A program made the position numbers and the translations under genes. From positions 16,766-80,765 of the forward strand of contig JAEZCT010000012.1 in assembly GCA_023433405.1 (NCBI GenBank): a stretch of 64,000 bases of DNA. Direction: 5' to 3'. Below, piece by piece: positions 40,901 through 48,418 of the stretch. The notes beneath the pieces are model-generated. The model was given only the letters and a program-made list of their open reading frames with translations, did not search any database and was not told where the DNA came from. The first letter of the stretch is position 1. Each line of letters starts with the position of its first letter. This stretch comes from Bacillota bacterium (lineage in GTDB: Bacteria > Bacillota > Clostridia > Oscillospirales > Ruminococcaceae).

Positions 40901-42323
40901 TAACCACCTTATCAACACCTGGCTTCCCCACCAAACCACCCACGCTCGGGTCATGGGGCGCACCGGCTACTACCAGTGCGGCGGGGCGTGGGGCTTTCGC
41001 GACCAGCTTCAGGACGTTTGCGCCTGCCTGCTGCTCTCCCCTAAAACCGCGCGCACCCACATCATCCGGGCGGCGGGAGCGCAGTTTATTGAGGGGGATG
41101 TGCTCCACTGGTGGCACAGCCTGCCCCAATCGGGCGGAGGGAAGCGCGGGGTACGCACCCGCTACAGCGACGACCTTGTGTGGCTGCCCTATACCCTGTG
41201 CGATTACCTGGAGAAAACGGGAGACGACGCGGTACTTGATGTAAAAATCCCCTATCTGGGCGGCGCGCAGCTTGTGCAGGACGAGCACGAGCGCTACTTC
41301 GGCCCACCTGTTTCGGGCGAGGTTGGGGATATTTATGACCACTGCTGCCGCGCCCTGGACCGCGCGCTGCGTCTTGGTGAGCATGGGCTGCCCCTGATGG
41401 GCTGCGGCGACTGGAACGACGGATATAACCAGGTGGGAATAGAGGGTAAGGGGGAGAGCGTGTGGCTGGCCTTGTTCCTTGCCATGACGCTTGAGCGCTT
41501 TTCACAGGTCAGCGAAAAGCGGGGGGACGCGCAGAGAACCCTTCGCTGCCGCGATAACGCCGCGTTTTTGCGCAAGGCGGTGGACGACCACTGTCACGAC
41601 GGCGGCTGGTACCTGCGCGCCTTTTACGACGACGGCACGAAAATGGGCAGCGATGCAAACGACGAGTGCGCCATCGACTCTCTGCCCCAGAGCTTTGCGG
41701 TGTTTGCTGAGCTGCCGGATAAGGAGCGGGTGAAGACCGCGCTGGAGAACGCCTGCCAACGGCTGGTGGATTATGAGAACGGCATCGTCAGGCTGTTTAC
41801 CCCCGCGTTTGCCAAGGGGACGCAAAACCCCGGCTATGTCAAGGCTTATCCTGCGGGAATGCGGGAGAACGGCGGGCAATATACCCATGCCGCAGTGTGG
41901 CTTGCCCAATCCCTGCTGCGCTTTGGCATGACCGATAAGGGCTATGAGCTGTTGCGGCTGTTAAACCCTGCCGACAAATATCAAAACGAGCAGACAGCAA
42001 AGGCGTATCAGCTCGAGCCCTACTATCTTGCGGCGGATGTATACACAAATCCCGCCGCATATGGGCGGGGCGGGTGGTCTATCTACACCGGTGCGGCGGG
42101 CTGGTATTACCGTGCGGTGGTGGAGGACCTGTTAGGCATACACCTTCTCGCCGATACGGTGTCGCTCACCCCCTGTCTGCCCGCTTTGTGGGAAGGCTTT
42201 GCCCTGCGGCTGGTAGTAAAGTCCACGACCATACGCGTGCGGGTTCAGCGAGGGGAGAAAAAGGCACTCTCCGCCCGGGTGCGCCTGGACGGCAAGACCC
42301 ACGATGTCTTGCTGACGCTGTGA
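34926..42323 (+). CDS. Giant cyclic beta-1,2-glucan synthase-like membrane protein (GT84 + GH94)
   Basis: A 2465-residue protein with the NdvB/Cgs plan. After a helical N-terminus and a membrane pair (about 255-300) comes a glycosyltransferase domain with LALDADTGLLLG (about 457-468), YGASCPNLYQDLFGAGVF, ILSHDILEGEYLRTAF and RLHRWVRGDIQ, then more membrane helices (about 650-700 and 780-810). A glycoamylase-like domain spans about 850-1220 (PTNIGLMLLCALAARDFHFI). The C-terminal third is GH94 phosphorylase-like: YYQCGGAWGFRDQLQD and MGCGDWNDGYN with its catalytic Asp near 2160. Bacterial homologues make and ring-close beta-1,2-glucans. The GTG start follows AAGGAG. It is a single gene; no exporter is adjacent. 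Confidence 0.9.
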   Translation: MKTGNAEGKLDRVKLKKPAALRKKTAKEIAALWSMYRRVSRERSRPGAWQWLYDNYYTLQAEGKSVLRSLKEQAPLPEEDDAPVTFTLINTSFAGERVELTGENLEEFLRTAQANTPLSVAELCFVPTALRCAFLGICAAVCERTDNEAEELFAYGIRSLRAIADVSFEEILVSCSAVEQLLQQDPSGDYAKMDEESRNLYRFKLSRIAAAQGITETEAAKKMLAYAKNGRTQRERHVGNAIFLLDDLEKRAAARGRGALALQILLPALLAAAVGVFLGSVWLALLLILPLWEIIRPMIEQFALKGIPVSGVPRIAVKRDLPEGAYTLVTVSILLPRPEEAKRLEDHLEELYLTNGGKNVGFMLLADFKEDKAVDNPKDKAMLAAAQGVITRLNARFGDSFYLLVRRRSYNKSSKSFGGWERKRGAITQLVRYIQGQSIPVKLFCGRYDTLRKTRYLLALDADTGLLLGAVGQLVGTALHPLNRAEVSKETGTVTRGYGIFAPRICVDLDSAYKTGFTKVMAGSGGITTYGASCPNLYQDLFGAGVFSGKGLIDVRAFFEVMDRRFEEGVILSHDILEGEYLRTAFVSDVEMTETYPRNASSFFSRLHRWVRGDIQNAGYIRSAVTQGGIRQKNVLGMVSRFKLIDNVRRAATPVIAFVCVLVSFFLPLPASCALALAGFFAMTGPSFVSVLAAVFSSRGFALSREYYSDALPAAMESLAQGFYFFVFLPKHAFVAVDAIARALYRMLVSHENLLEWTTAADAERGGRRAAQKLQDVLPSIASGAFLLLSHQSILRLFGVLFLLMPFVSALSGRENTKTHKMPDTQTRDILTAYAAMMWRYYDKTCTARENYLPPDNVQEAPTYAVAHRTSPTNIGLMLLCALAARDFHFITGDELATRLERTLGTLLRLERYHGNLYNWYDTRTLALLEPAFASSVDSANFLCCLVALREGIKEYITDTGRLARLTAQLNELIDGADLSVFYNKQKNLFSVGYECDTGRLSRSHYDLLMSEARLTSYFAIARGQVPKKHWGALARTLARQGTYAGPVSWGGSVFEYFMPHLLLPVYEGSLLYEALRFCIFCQRVRARSLSAPWGVSESGFYAFDNLLNYRYKAHGVQKLGLMRGLNAEYVVSPYSTFLTLPYDLYGAMKNLLELERIGMLGKWGFYEACDYTQHRTGDYKRGIVRSYMAHHLGMSMLAVCNALYDGRMQRRFMADRTMKSAQELLKEKIAEGSLIFEDVPERGEPPRHGRETPTEEAYADVSPQSAHVQLLSSGEMTAVLSDFGAQHLFCGGVDITRRTADPLRAPCGVFFLAKAEDTVVSATAAPMYDPGASYSSKFQATTVEYYGVKEPLEAGLQICVNNDYPACQYIGVIKNNTPRRTKGRALIYFEPALARWQDTEAHPAFTRMFLQAAYDKASSSLVFSRRTRPQETDVSVAVGFFGEQSFEYETVKSNVLELPYGIRSLEKAFDRPFTGGEGVPDAVCAIRVSFELLAGEQTQLSFIIAVDDTAEGAISRVVAARRRGLLGTARAARSPFATTRMEDRIGLSILPQLFYPRRECPESLLAAEQNTLGTHGLWGMAVSGDYPIVLLEAKDGEDVRRAEGYIKLMQKLRLCNVFFDLIVAYNQPDQGEAQVREALAETARDCAAEDFIGARVGIHPVNLARHDPNVRTLLYAAASHVVEQSLVRVPEQKRPFVPMAILPVAKEPLRLVGEDRILGGAFTKERFYITGTPKAPWCHILAGPAFGTLMSDKALGFTWAVNSRENKLTPWFNDLALDNVGEMLLVRMGEECFDLVNGSLASFSRRDALYEGRIKGKSGQLKTSVSVTIMTNGSAKYLDVSLENTGGEAADIELCYYTEPVLGVNRRTARHIIPKLCGQTQGGASLVLKNPFNTAVKGVMAMGCDKTELRYCCDRAAFLSGQFSADRLTPSDDPCGAVIHPFKLPASGRYTTRFILSYGYDTDTCLRAAYAHAQEEKAENTIWIDTPDKTLNHLINTWLPHQTTHARVMGRTGYYQCGGAWGFRDQLQDVCACLLLSPKTARTHIIRAAGAQFIEGDVLHWWHSLPQSGGGKRGVRTRYSDDLVWLPYTLCDYLEKTGDDAVLDVKIPYLGGAQLVQDEHERYFGPPVSGEVGDIYDHCCRALDRALRLGEHGLPLMGCGDWNDGYNQVGIEGKGESVWLALFLAMTLERFSQVSEKRGDAQRTLRCRDNAAFLRKAVDDHCHDGGWYLRAFYDDGTKMGSDANDECAIDSLPQSFAVFAELPDKERVKTALENACQRLVDYENGIVRLFTPAFAKGTQNPGYVKAYPAGMRENGGQYTHAAVWLAQSLLRFGMTDKGYELLRLLNPADKYQNEQTAKAYQLEPYYLAADVYTNPAAYGRGGWSIYTGAAGWYYRAVVEDLLGIHLLADTVSLTPCLPALWEGFALRLVVKSTTIRVRVQRGEKKALSARVRLDGKTHDVLLTL

Positions 42324-42687
42324 AATATGGGAGTATAGGTCGACTGGCGGATATGAGTTTATGAAAACAGTGTAAATTTACAGCGCCGCTATGGAATTGC
42401 AGAATATTGTATGGTAAAATGGTAAAAACAAATCGGATACTGGGTTTTGCAATCGGCCTAAGCGGTACAGTGCGCCGCGAGCCGGTCGGACAACCTTCCG
42501 CAGGGCGGGGTAATAGGCCCCGTCCTGCGGAACGTGGCGTGCTTCTCTGCAATGGGCAGAAAGCCCGGTGCGGGTGCAACCGCTATCCCGCCGGGGTGCC
42601 CGCGCCGTTTTGCCGCGTTTGGCAAAAAGGCGCAGGGAAGCCACGCCCACTGTGTTTGGCAAATGAATGGGAAAGGCATGGTACAGT

Positions 42688-43983
42688 ATGTCGCAAAGAC
42701 TTCACCGCGAAAAGATCGCGCAAAATGTATATTTTTCACAGGTTACCGACCCGCGCTACAAAACCAACCGCATCTCGGTTAACCTGATGCTGCCGCTAAA
42801 GAGGGAGACGGCCTCCCGCAACGCGCTGCTCTGCGCAATGCTGCGCAAAAGCGGGGCGGAGTACCGAAGCTTTCAGGAGTTAAGCGCCCGCCTGAGCGAC
42901 CTGTACGGCGCGTATCTGGATGGGGATGTGCTTAAAATCGGCGAAAATCAGGGGATTAGCCTGTTTATCACCGCTATTGATGACCGCTTTGCCTTAAACA
43001 AAGAGGCAGTAACCGAGGAATGTGCGCGGATGCTTTGTTCGCTGCTCTTTGCCCCCAACGTCAAGGACGGCGCCTTCCCTGAAAAAGAGGTCGCCGTGGA
43101 GAAGCAGGTGCTCATCGACCAGATTGAGGCAGAGATAAACGAAAAGCGCGGCTATGCCATCATGCGCTGTTCCAAGTTTATGTGCGAAAACGAGCGGTTT
43201 GCCATCCCGCGCTACGGCTACGCGGAGGATGTGCCCGCCATTACCGGCAAAGCCCTTGCCGAGGCATATAACGAGGTGATTTCTGAGGCGATGGTGGAGG
43301 TTTTCTTCTGCGGCTGCGGTACCCCCGACGGCGCAAGGGAGATTTTCGCGAAGGCGTTTTCCTCCATTCGCCGGGAGTCGAATTACCAACTGACCACCGA
43401 GGTTCGCAAGGATGTCGCTGAGGTACGCGAGTTTACCGAGCATATGGACGTGACCCAGTCTAAGCTTGTGCTGGGCTTTCGCGCTGGCGCGGATGTGACC
43501 GATGAGCATAAGAGCCTTGCCGCATTTCTGGCGGTGACAATCTACGGCGCAACCCCTACCTCCAAGCTGTTTTTGAATGTGCGCGAGCGCTTAAGCCTTT
43601 GCTACTACTGCGCGGCGCGCTACGACCGCTACAAGGGTATTTTGATGGTGGACTGCGGCATAGAGGCCGTAAACCAACAGAAGGCCAAAGAGGAGATTCT
43701 AGCGCAGCTTGACGAGCTAAAAAGGGGCGGCATATCGGACGATGAACTAACTAATGCGGTGCTTGCCATTAAAAACGGTTATAACGCGGTGTTCGATTCC
43801 ACCAAGTCGGTGGAGACCTTCTACCTTGGGCAGATTTTCGCTAAGACCGCCTACGACCCGGAGGAGGTCATCGCCCAGCTTGAAAAGCTGACTGTTGCCG
43901 ACTTAGTGCAGGTGGCAAAGGGCATAAAGTTGGATACTGTTTACTTCCTGACCGGCAGCGAGACCGAAGAGGTCAAGGCATAA
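42688..43983 (+). CDS. yfmF: M16 family peptidase-like protein YfmF type, lacking the zinc motif
   Basis: A 431-residue M16-fold protein of the YfmF type. It begins HREKIAQNVYFSQVTDPRYKTNRIS and contains LCAMLRKSGAEYRSFQELSARLSDLYGA where active members have HxxEH; that motif is absent, so it is probably the non-catalytic partner of the next gene product. Homologous pairs form heteromeric zinc peptidases and are linked in some Firmicutes to processing related to EF-P modification. The ATG at 42688 is favoured because residues before it have no conservation; GGGAAAGGCATGG lies upstream. An in-frame ATG at 42667 is the alternative. Confidence 0.88.
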   Translation: MSQRLHREKIAQNVYFSQVTDPRYKTNRISVNLMLPLKRETASRNALLCAMLRKSGAEYRSFQELSARLSDLYGAYLDGDVLKIGENQGISLFITAIDDRFALNKEAVTEECARMLCSLLFAPNVKDGAFPEKEVAVEKQVLIDQIEAEINEKRGYAIMRCSKFMCENERFAIPRYGYAEDVPAITGKALAEAYNEVISEAMVEVFFCGCGTPDGAREIFAKAFSSIRRESNYQLTTEVRKDVAEVREFTEHMDVTQSKLVLGFRAGADVTDEHKSLAAFLAVTIYGATPTSKLFLNVRERLSLCYYCAARYDRYKGILMVDCGIEAVNQQKAKEEILAQLDELKRGGISDDELTNAVLAIKNGYNAVFDSTKSVETFYLGQIFAKTAYDPEEVIAQLEKLTVADLVQVAKGIKLDTVYFLTGSETEEVKA

Positions 43984-44057
43984 CCCGAAATTCGGCTGTT
44001 TTTTACCATATGGTTATCGCGCCGCAGCGCGAAAAACCGGAAAGGCATGGACACGAT

Positions 44058-45338
44058 ATGAACATGCAGATAATTAAAAACGACCTGCTGGGCGAAGAGT
44101 ACCAAAAATACCATCATCCCAGCGGACTGACGATTCTTTTATGCCCCATGAAGGGCTACAGCTCGGTATACGCGCTGTTTGCCACCAAATACGGCTCGCT
44201 GGATACCTGCTTTAAGACCAACGACGACAGGGATTTTGCAGAGGTGCCGGAGGGCATTGCCCATTTCTTGGAGCATAAGATGTTTGAGGACGAGGACGGC
44301 GACGCCTTCTCTAAGTACGCGAAAACCGGGGCAAGCGCCAACGCCTTCACCTCCTTTGACCGCACTGCCTATGAGTTTTTGTCCTCCGGCGACCCCTACG
44401 AGCCGTTAAAGGTGCTCCTTGAGATGGTAACTACCCCTTACTTTACCGAGCAGTCAGTGGCAAAGGAGCAGGGCATTATCGGGCAGGAGATTGAGATGTA
44501 CAGCGACAACCCCGGCTGGCGGGTGTTCTTTAACCTGTTAAGCGCGCTTTATGTCAACAATCCCATTCGCATCGACATTGCAGGTACGGTTAAAACCATT
44601 GCCGAGATTGATAAGGACCTGTTGTACCGCTGCTACCATACGTTTTACAACCTCAACAATATGGTTCTTGCGGTATCGGGCAACTTCGAGCCTGAGAAGG
44701 TGCTCTCCGTGTGCGACGGTATCTTAAAAGCCGCCGCGGATAACGGCATCGAGCGCCGCTTCCCCGAGGAACCGCTGACCGTTTCACAGCCGCTGATAGA
44801 GCAGGAGCTGGAGGTTTCCATGCCGCTGTTCCAGTTAGGATACAAGGTGGAGCCTTATGAAAAGGACGAGCAGCTCCTGCGCAGTGTGGCTAACGACATC
44901 CTGCTTGAGGCGATTGCCGGCGAGTCCTCTCCGCTTTATACAAGACTGTACGAGCAGGGGCTCATTAACGACAGCTTTGCATACGAAAGCCTGATTGAGC
45001 GTGAATGTGCCGCCAACATCTTCTCCGGTGAATCCAAAGACCCTCAGAAGGTTTGCGAGGAGATAGAGAAGGAGCTTGCGGCCGTGGTGCAAAACGGCGT
45101 AGAGCAGGAGGCGTTTGAGCGGGCAAAGAAGTTTTACTATGGACGTCTGGTATTTGCCTATAACAATGTGGAGTCGGTCGCCTCTACGCTGGTCACCTCC
45201 CACCTTTACGGGCGCGGCGCGTATGATATCATCGATACCCTGGTTGGAATTGATAAAAAGACGGTGGATGATACGGCGCGCCGGAACTTCCATCCCGACC
45301 GCAAGGCGCTTTCTATCGTAAAGCCTAAGAAGGCCTAA
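44058..45338 (+). CDS. yfmH: M16 family zinc metallopeptidase YfmH type
   Basis: A 426-residue M16 peptidase with the inverted zinc motif in GIAHFLEHKMFED (HxxEH) and the third-ligand Glu in IGQEIEMYSDNPGWR. NAFTSFDRTAYEFLSS and the C-terminal half with RLYEQGLINDSFAYESL follow the family. It should act with the YfmF-type partner encoded 74 nt upstream. CCGGAAAGGCATGG precedes the start codon, the same leader as three other genes in this window. No signal peptide, so cytoplasmic. Confidence 0.93.
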   Translation: MNMQIIKNDLLGEEYQKYHHPSGLTILLCPMKGYSSVYALFATKYGSLDTCFKTNDDRDFAEVPEGIAHFLEHKMFEDEDGDAFSKYAKTGASANAFTSFDRTAYEFLSSGDPYEPLKVLLEMVTTPYFTEQSVAKEQGIIGQEIEMYSDNPGWRVFFNLLSALYVNNPIRIDIAGTVKTIAEIDKDLLYRCYHTFYNLNNMVLAVSGNFEPEKVLSVCDGILKAAADNGIERRFPEEPLTVSQPLIEQELEVSMPLFQLGYKVEPYEKDEQLLRSVANDILLEAIAGESSPLYTRLYEQGLINDSFAYESLIERECAANIFSGESKDPQKVCEEIEKELAAVVQNGVEQEAFERAKKFYYGRLVFAYNNVESVASTLVTSHLYGRGAYDIIDTLVGIDKKTVDDTARRNFHPDRKALSIVKPKKA

Positions 45339-45471
45339 GCAAGCAGAGAAAAGCGTGCTGCATTTTACTTTTATTACAATCATCCCCTTGCATAAAGGCC
45401 GCCGTTTGCGGCGGCGACGGGTCTTGCCCCCGGGCGGCCCCGAATACATATAGGAATGGAGAATCCATGCT

Positions 45472-46584
45472 ATGACTGAAGTTATCAGCTTTCCCGCACT
45501 CGGTTGGTCCTTTACGCTTAACAGGGTGGCTTTTCAAATCGGCAATGTGCCGGTATACTGGTACGGCATCCTTATCACGCTGGGGGTCGCCCTCGCGCTC
45601 ACCTATGTGCTCACCCGCTCCCGCAAGTCCGGCGTACACCCCGACCGCTTTATTGATGTGATCATGGGCGGTTTTGTGGGCGGTATTGTCGGCGCGCGCC
45701 TTTATTATGTGGTGCTGGACTGGAGCTACTACAAGGATAACCTTGGTGAAATATACAAAACACGGCATGGTGGGCTTGCCATATACGGCGGGCTGATTGG
45801 CGCGCTGCTGGTGGCGTTCTTTATGTGCAAATGGCGCAAGGTAAAGTTCCTGCCTATGGTAGACCTTGCCGCAATGGGCTTTTTAATCGGGCAGAGCATT
45901 GGCCGCTGGGGCAATTTTGTTAATGTCGAGGCCTTCGGCGGCAACACGAGCCTTCCCTGGGGCATGACCAGCGATCGCATTATGGGGTACCTTGCCCAAA
46001 ACGCGGATAAGCTTGCGGGGCAGGGCATGAAAATTGTCATTAATGATCCGGTTCACCCTACCTTTCTGTACGAATCCCTGTGGTGTGCGCTGGGCTTTTT
46101 GCTGCTGCACCTGTTCTTTAAGCGCCGCCGCTTTGACGGTGAAATATTCCTGCTGTACACCGCATGGTATGGCTTTGAGCGCTTCTTTGTTGAGGGTCTG
46201 CGCACCGACAGCCTTGTAATCGGCGCGGTTCGCGTCTCACAGGTGCTGGCCGCAGCGCTGATGTTTGCCGCAATTATTATTGAGATTATTGTTCGTTACA
46301 AGATTGCCGTAGAGCATGACCCCGAGTTCCTGTTGCCCTATGGACAGACCGGGGAGGCCGCCGTGATGCTTGCGGAGCTTGACGAGCAGTTAAAGAGCAA
46401 GTCAAAGAAGGCAAAGACCGAGGAGTCCGCAGCCGACTCCTCCCTTTCCGAGGACGAGAACGCAGAAGATGCGGCGGAGGAAACGGAGGGCGGAGCCGAC
46501 GAAGTTGGTGAAGATGATGAAAATGGTGAGAGTCAATCCGCTGAGGATTCCGGCTCCGACGAAGCCGCTTCCGGGCAGGAATAG
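45472..46584 (+). CDS. lgt: Prolipoprotein diacylglyceryl transferase with long acidic tail
   Basis: A 370-residue membrane enzyme that attaches diacylglycerol to lipobox Cys, the first step of lipoprotein maturation. The Lgt signature IGQSIGRWGNFVNVEAFGG is at about 140-158; VPVYWYGILITLG, GARLYYVVLDW, GLAIYGGLIGA and ERFFVEGLRTDSL are further family motifs, with seven hydrophobic segments. The last 90 or so residues are an Asp/Glu/Ser-rich disordered tail not usual for Lgt. The window codes for several lipoproteins that would be substrates. A terminator follows the gene. Confidence 0.96.
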   Translation: MTEVISFPALGWSFTLNRVAFQIGNVPVYWYGILITLGVALALTYVLTRSRKSGVHPDRFIDVIMGGFVGGIVGARLYYVVLDWSYYKDNLGEIYKTRHGGLAIYGGLIGALLVAFFMCKWRKVKFLPMVDLAAMGFLIGQSIGRWGNFVNVEAFGGNTSLPWGMTSDRIMGYLAQNADKLAGQGMKIVINDPVHPTFLYESLWCALGFLLLHLFFKRRRFDGEIFLLYTAWYGFERFFVEGLRTDSLVIGAVRVSQVLAAALMFAAIIIEIIVRYKIAVEHDPEFLLPYGQTGEAAVMLAELDEQLKSKSKKAKTEESAADSSLSEDENAEDAAEETEGGADEVGEDDENGESQSAEDSGSDEAASGQE

Positions 46585-46610
46585 TCCCCCTCAATAAAAA
46601 AAAGCTTAAC

Positions 46611-46655
46611 AGCAGACCGCATCCGCCGCGAGCGGGACTTGCGGTCTGCTTTTGG
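46611..46655 (+). terminator. Terminator of lgt
   Basis: AGCAGACCGCA and TGCGGTCTGCT form a perfect 11-bp stem followed by TTTGGTTT, 26 nt after the lgt stop. Confidence 0.8.
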
Positions 46656-46917
46656 TTTACGGCATTATCTCTCATGCGAATGCCGCAAAATACCAATCTC
46701 CTCAGAAAGAGTATTTTCCAAAAGCCGATTTTATAAACTTTGTGATTTGGTCGGCTTTTCGGTAACCATCATCAAGTTGTAGGAACGTCGGCACCCGCGC
46801 CGACAGGCGGCTTACTTTTCTTGTTCGAGAAAAGTAAGCAATTTAGAAAAAGCGAAGCAGGGACACTCTGCACCCAGCTCAAAGCAAGGGCAAACGGAGC
46901 ATAGCTTGTGTGACCAA

Positions 46918-47018
46918 TACTAATCCCCTCAAAAAGTGTAGATAAAAATCAAGTAAAAACCCATAAACTAAAGCTTTTCACTTGATTTTTATACACTTTT
47001 AAATCGGTTATTAGTATA
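46918..47018 (-). repeat. Palindromic MITE-like repeat, copy 6
   Basis: About 101 bp in inverted orientation. It differs in having AAAAAGTGTAGATAAAAATC and a matching ATACACTTTTAAATC on the other arm: the changes in both arms keep the stem paired. Confidence 0.9.
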
Positions 47019-47298
47019 AGCACCTTCGGCGCAAGCGCGTAAAGCTCAGTGGGGTAGCTGCGTTACGCGCTTGCGAAAATACTAAAGCACTTTTTGCGAA
47101 AAGTCCTTTAGCATTTTTACCCTTCGGCAAAATCCTGTTGCCCCCCGTATTTTGCCCTTGCTTTTCGCCCTAGGCTGTAGTTCTTCCTTTTTTCAACTCC
47201 TGCCACACAAGGCTACTTTGGTGCCGGGTTACGGGAGGTACGCTATTATCATATAAATCGATGTTGTTTAAAACAAATAGAAAGGGTTGGTACTAAGA

Positions 47299-48153
47299 AT
47301 GGCACAGCAAATTGACGGTAAGGCAATGAGCGCACAGCTCCGGGCGGAGGTGGCCGCAGAGGTGGGGGCGTTGAAGGACAAAGGGCTGTCGGTATGCCTT
47401 GCGGTGGTAATTGTGGGAGACGACAGCGCCTCGCGCGTGTATGTAAATAACAAAAAGAAGGACTGCGCGGAGGTGGGTGTGCGCTCTGAGGAATACGCCC
47501 TGTCCGCTGCCGCCACACAGGCGGAACTGCTCAGCCTCATCGACGAGCTCAACGGCAGGGAGGATGTAAACGGCATACTGGTGCAGCTGCCCCTGCCGCG
47601 CCATCTGGACGAAAAGGCGGTGCTCAGCAGAATATCCCCCCGCAAGGATGTGGATGCCTTCCACCCCGCAAACGTCGGGCAGATTATGATTGGCGACTAT
47701 GTTTTTTTGCCCTGCACCCCTTCCGGCGTTATCGAGATGCTAGACCGTTCGGGTGTCGAGCTTGCGGGCAAAGATTGCGTGGTTATCGGGCGTAGCAATA
47801 TCGTGGGTAAGCCCATGGCAATGCTGCTTTTACACCGCAACGCCACGGTGACGGTCTGCCATTCCAAAACGCGCGAGCTTGCGGCGGTAACCCGCCGCGC
47901 GGATGTTTTGGTGGTTGCCATTGGGCGGGCTAAATTCGTAACGGCGGATATGGTAAAGCCGGGCGCGGTGGTTATTGACGTAGGGATGAACCGGGATGAA
48001 AACGGCAAGCTGTGCGGGGATGTGGATTTTGAAGCGGTAAGCCGGGTTGCCGGCTCCATCACTCCGGTACCCGGCGGGGTAGGCCCCATGACACGGGCGG
48101 TGCTGCTTAAAAACACTGTGATGGCGGCAAAGCTGCAGGCAAATGTACGGTGA
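47299..48153 (+). CDS. folD: Methylenetetrahydrofolate dehydrogenase/cyclohydrolase FolD
   Basis: A 284-residue bifunctional enzyme of one-carbon metabolism that converts methylene-THF to formyl-THF. Signatures: YVNNKKKDCAEVGV with the catalytic Lys, GILVQLPLPRHLD, ISPRKDVDAFHPANVG, PCTPSGVIEML, VVIGRSNIVGKPMAMLL (NADP loop) and ITPVPGGVGPMTRA. GAAAGGG lies upstream of the ATG. It is cytoplasmic and appears as a single-gene unit. I looked for a known THF riboswitch in its leader and could not establish one. Confidence 0.97.
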   Translation: MAQQIDGKAMSAQLRAEVAAEVGALKDKGLSVCLAVVIVGDDSASRVYVNNKKKDCAEVGVRSEEYALSAAATQAELLSLIDELNGREDVNGILVQLPLPRHLDEKAVLSRISPRKDVDAFHPANVGQIMIGDYVFLPCTPSGVIEMLDRSGVELAGKDCVVIGRSNIVGKPMAMLLLHRNATVTVCHSKTRELAAVTRRADVLVVAIGRAKFVTADMVKPGAVVIDVGMNRDENGKLCGDVDFEAVSRVAGSITPVPGGVGPMTRAVLLKNTVMAAKLQANVR

Positions 48154-48380
48154 CGCGTCATCCCGAAGGGGGATAAAACGCCACCGCCTGTTTGACACGC
48201 AGAGAAGATGAGTGATATAATTTTACAGCGCGGCATAGCGGGATTATTCCCGCCCTAAACTAGGGATAAGCCTGGCGCAAATACGGCAATTCCTATTCGT
48301 ATAAAATAGGAACAGGATTACACCAGGAGGCTTACCTGTAAAACTGCGGCGCCACACCGCAATTTCATGACGTTTGATGC

Positions 48381-48396
48381 CGTTTGGCGCCAAACG
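48381..48396. promoter_or_regulatory. Perfect 16-bp palindrome before the FemAB-like gene
   Basis: CGTTTGGCGCCAAACG directly precedes the AAAGGCATGG ribosome binding region. It may form a small hairpin in the mRNA or bind a regulator. An additional TTCCTAT/ATAGGAA stem lies near 48289-48313. Confidence 0.4.
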
Positions 48397-48418
48397 CCGG
48401 AAAGGCATGGTCATAACA

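Larger units (their letters stand above)
46585..47298. other. Long gene-free, palindrome-rich interval
   Basis: About 710 nt with no recognisable gene. It contains the lgt terminator, a pair AAAAGCCGA/TCGGCTTTT (46719-46760), the palindrome ACTTTTCTTGTTCGAGAAAAGT near 46813, repeat copy 6, a 13-bp stem CGCAAGCGCGTAA/TTACGCGCTTGCG (47030-47077) and an ACTAAAGCACTTTT/AAAAGTCCTTTAG pair. The pieces on both sides of copy 6 may be one older repeat split by it. The folD leader lies at the right end. Confidence 0.55.

Noticed and set aside
40449..41384. 311-residue minus-strand ORF
   Set aside because: Lies antisense within the GH94 part of the glucan synthase gene; a by-product of GC-rich codon use.
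47100..47298. THF-type riboswitch before folD
   Set aside because: Some GC-rich pairing is present (TGCCGGGTTACGGGAGG), but I could not match a known riboswitch consensus.
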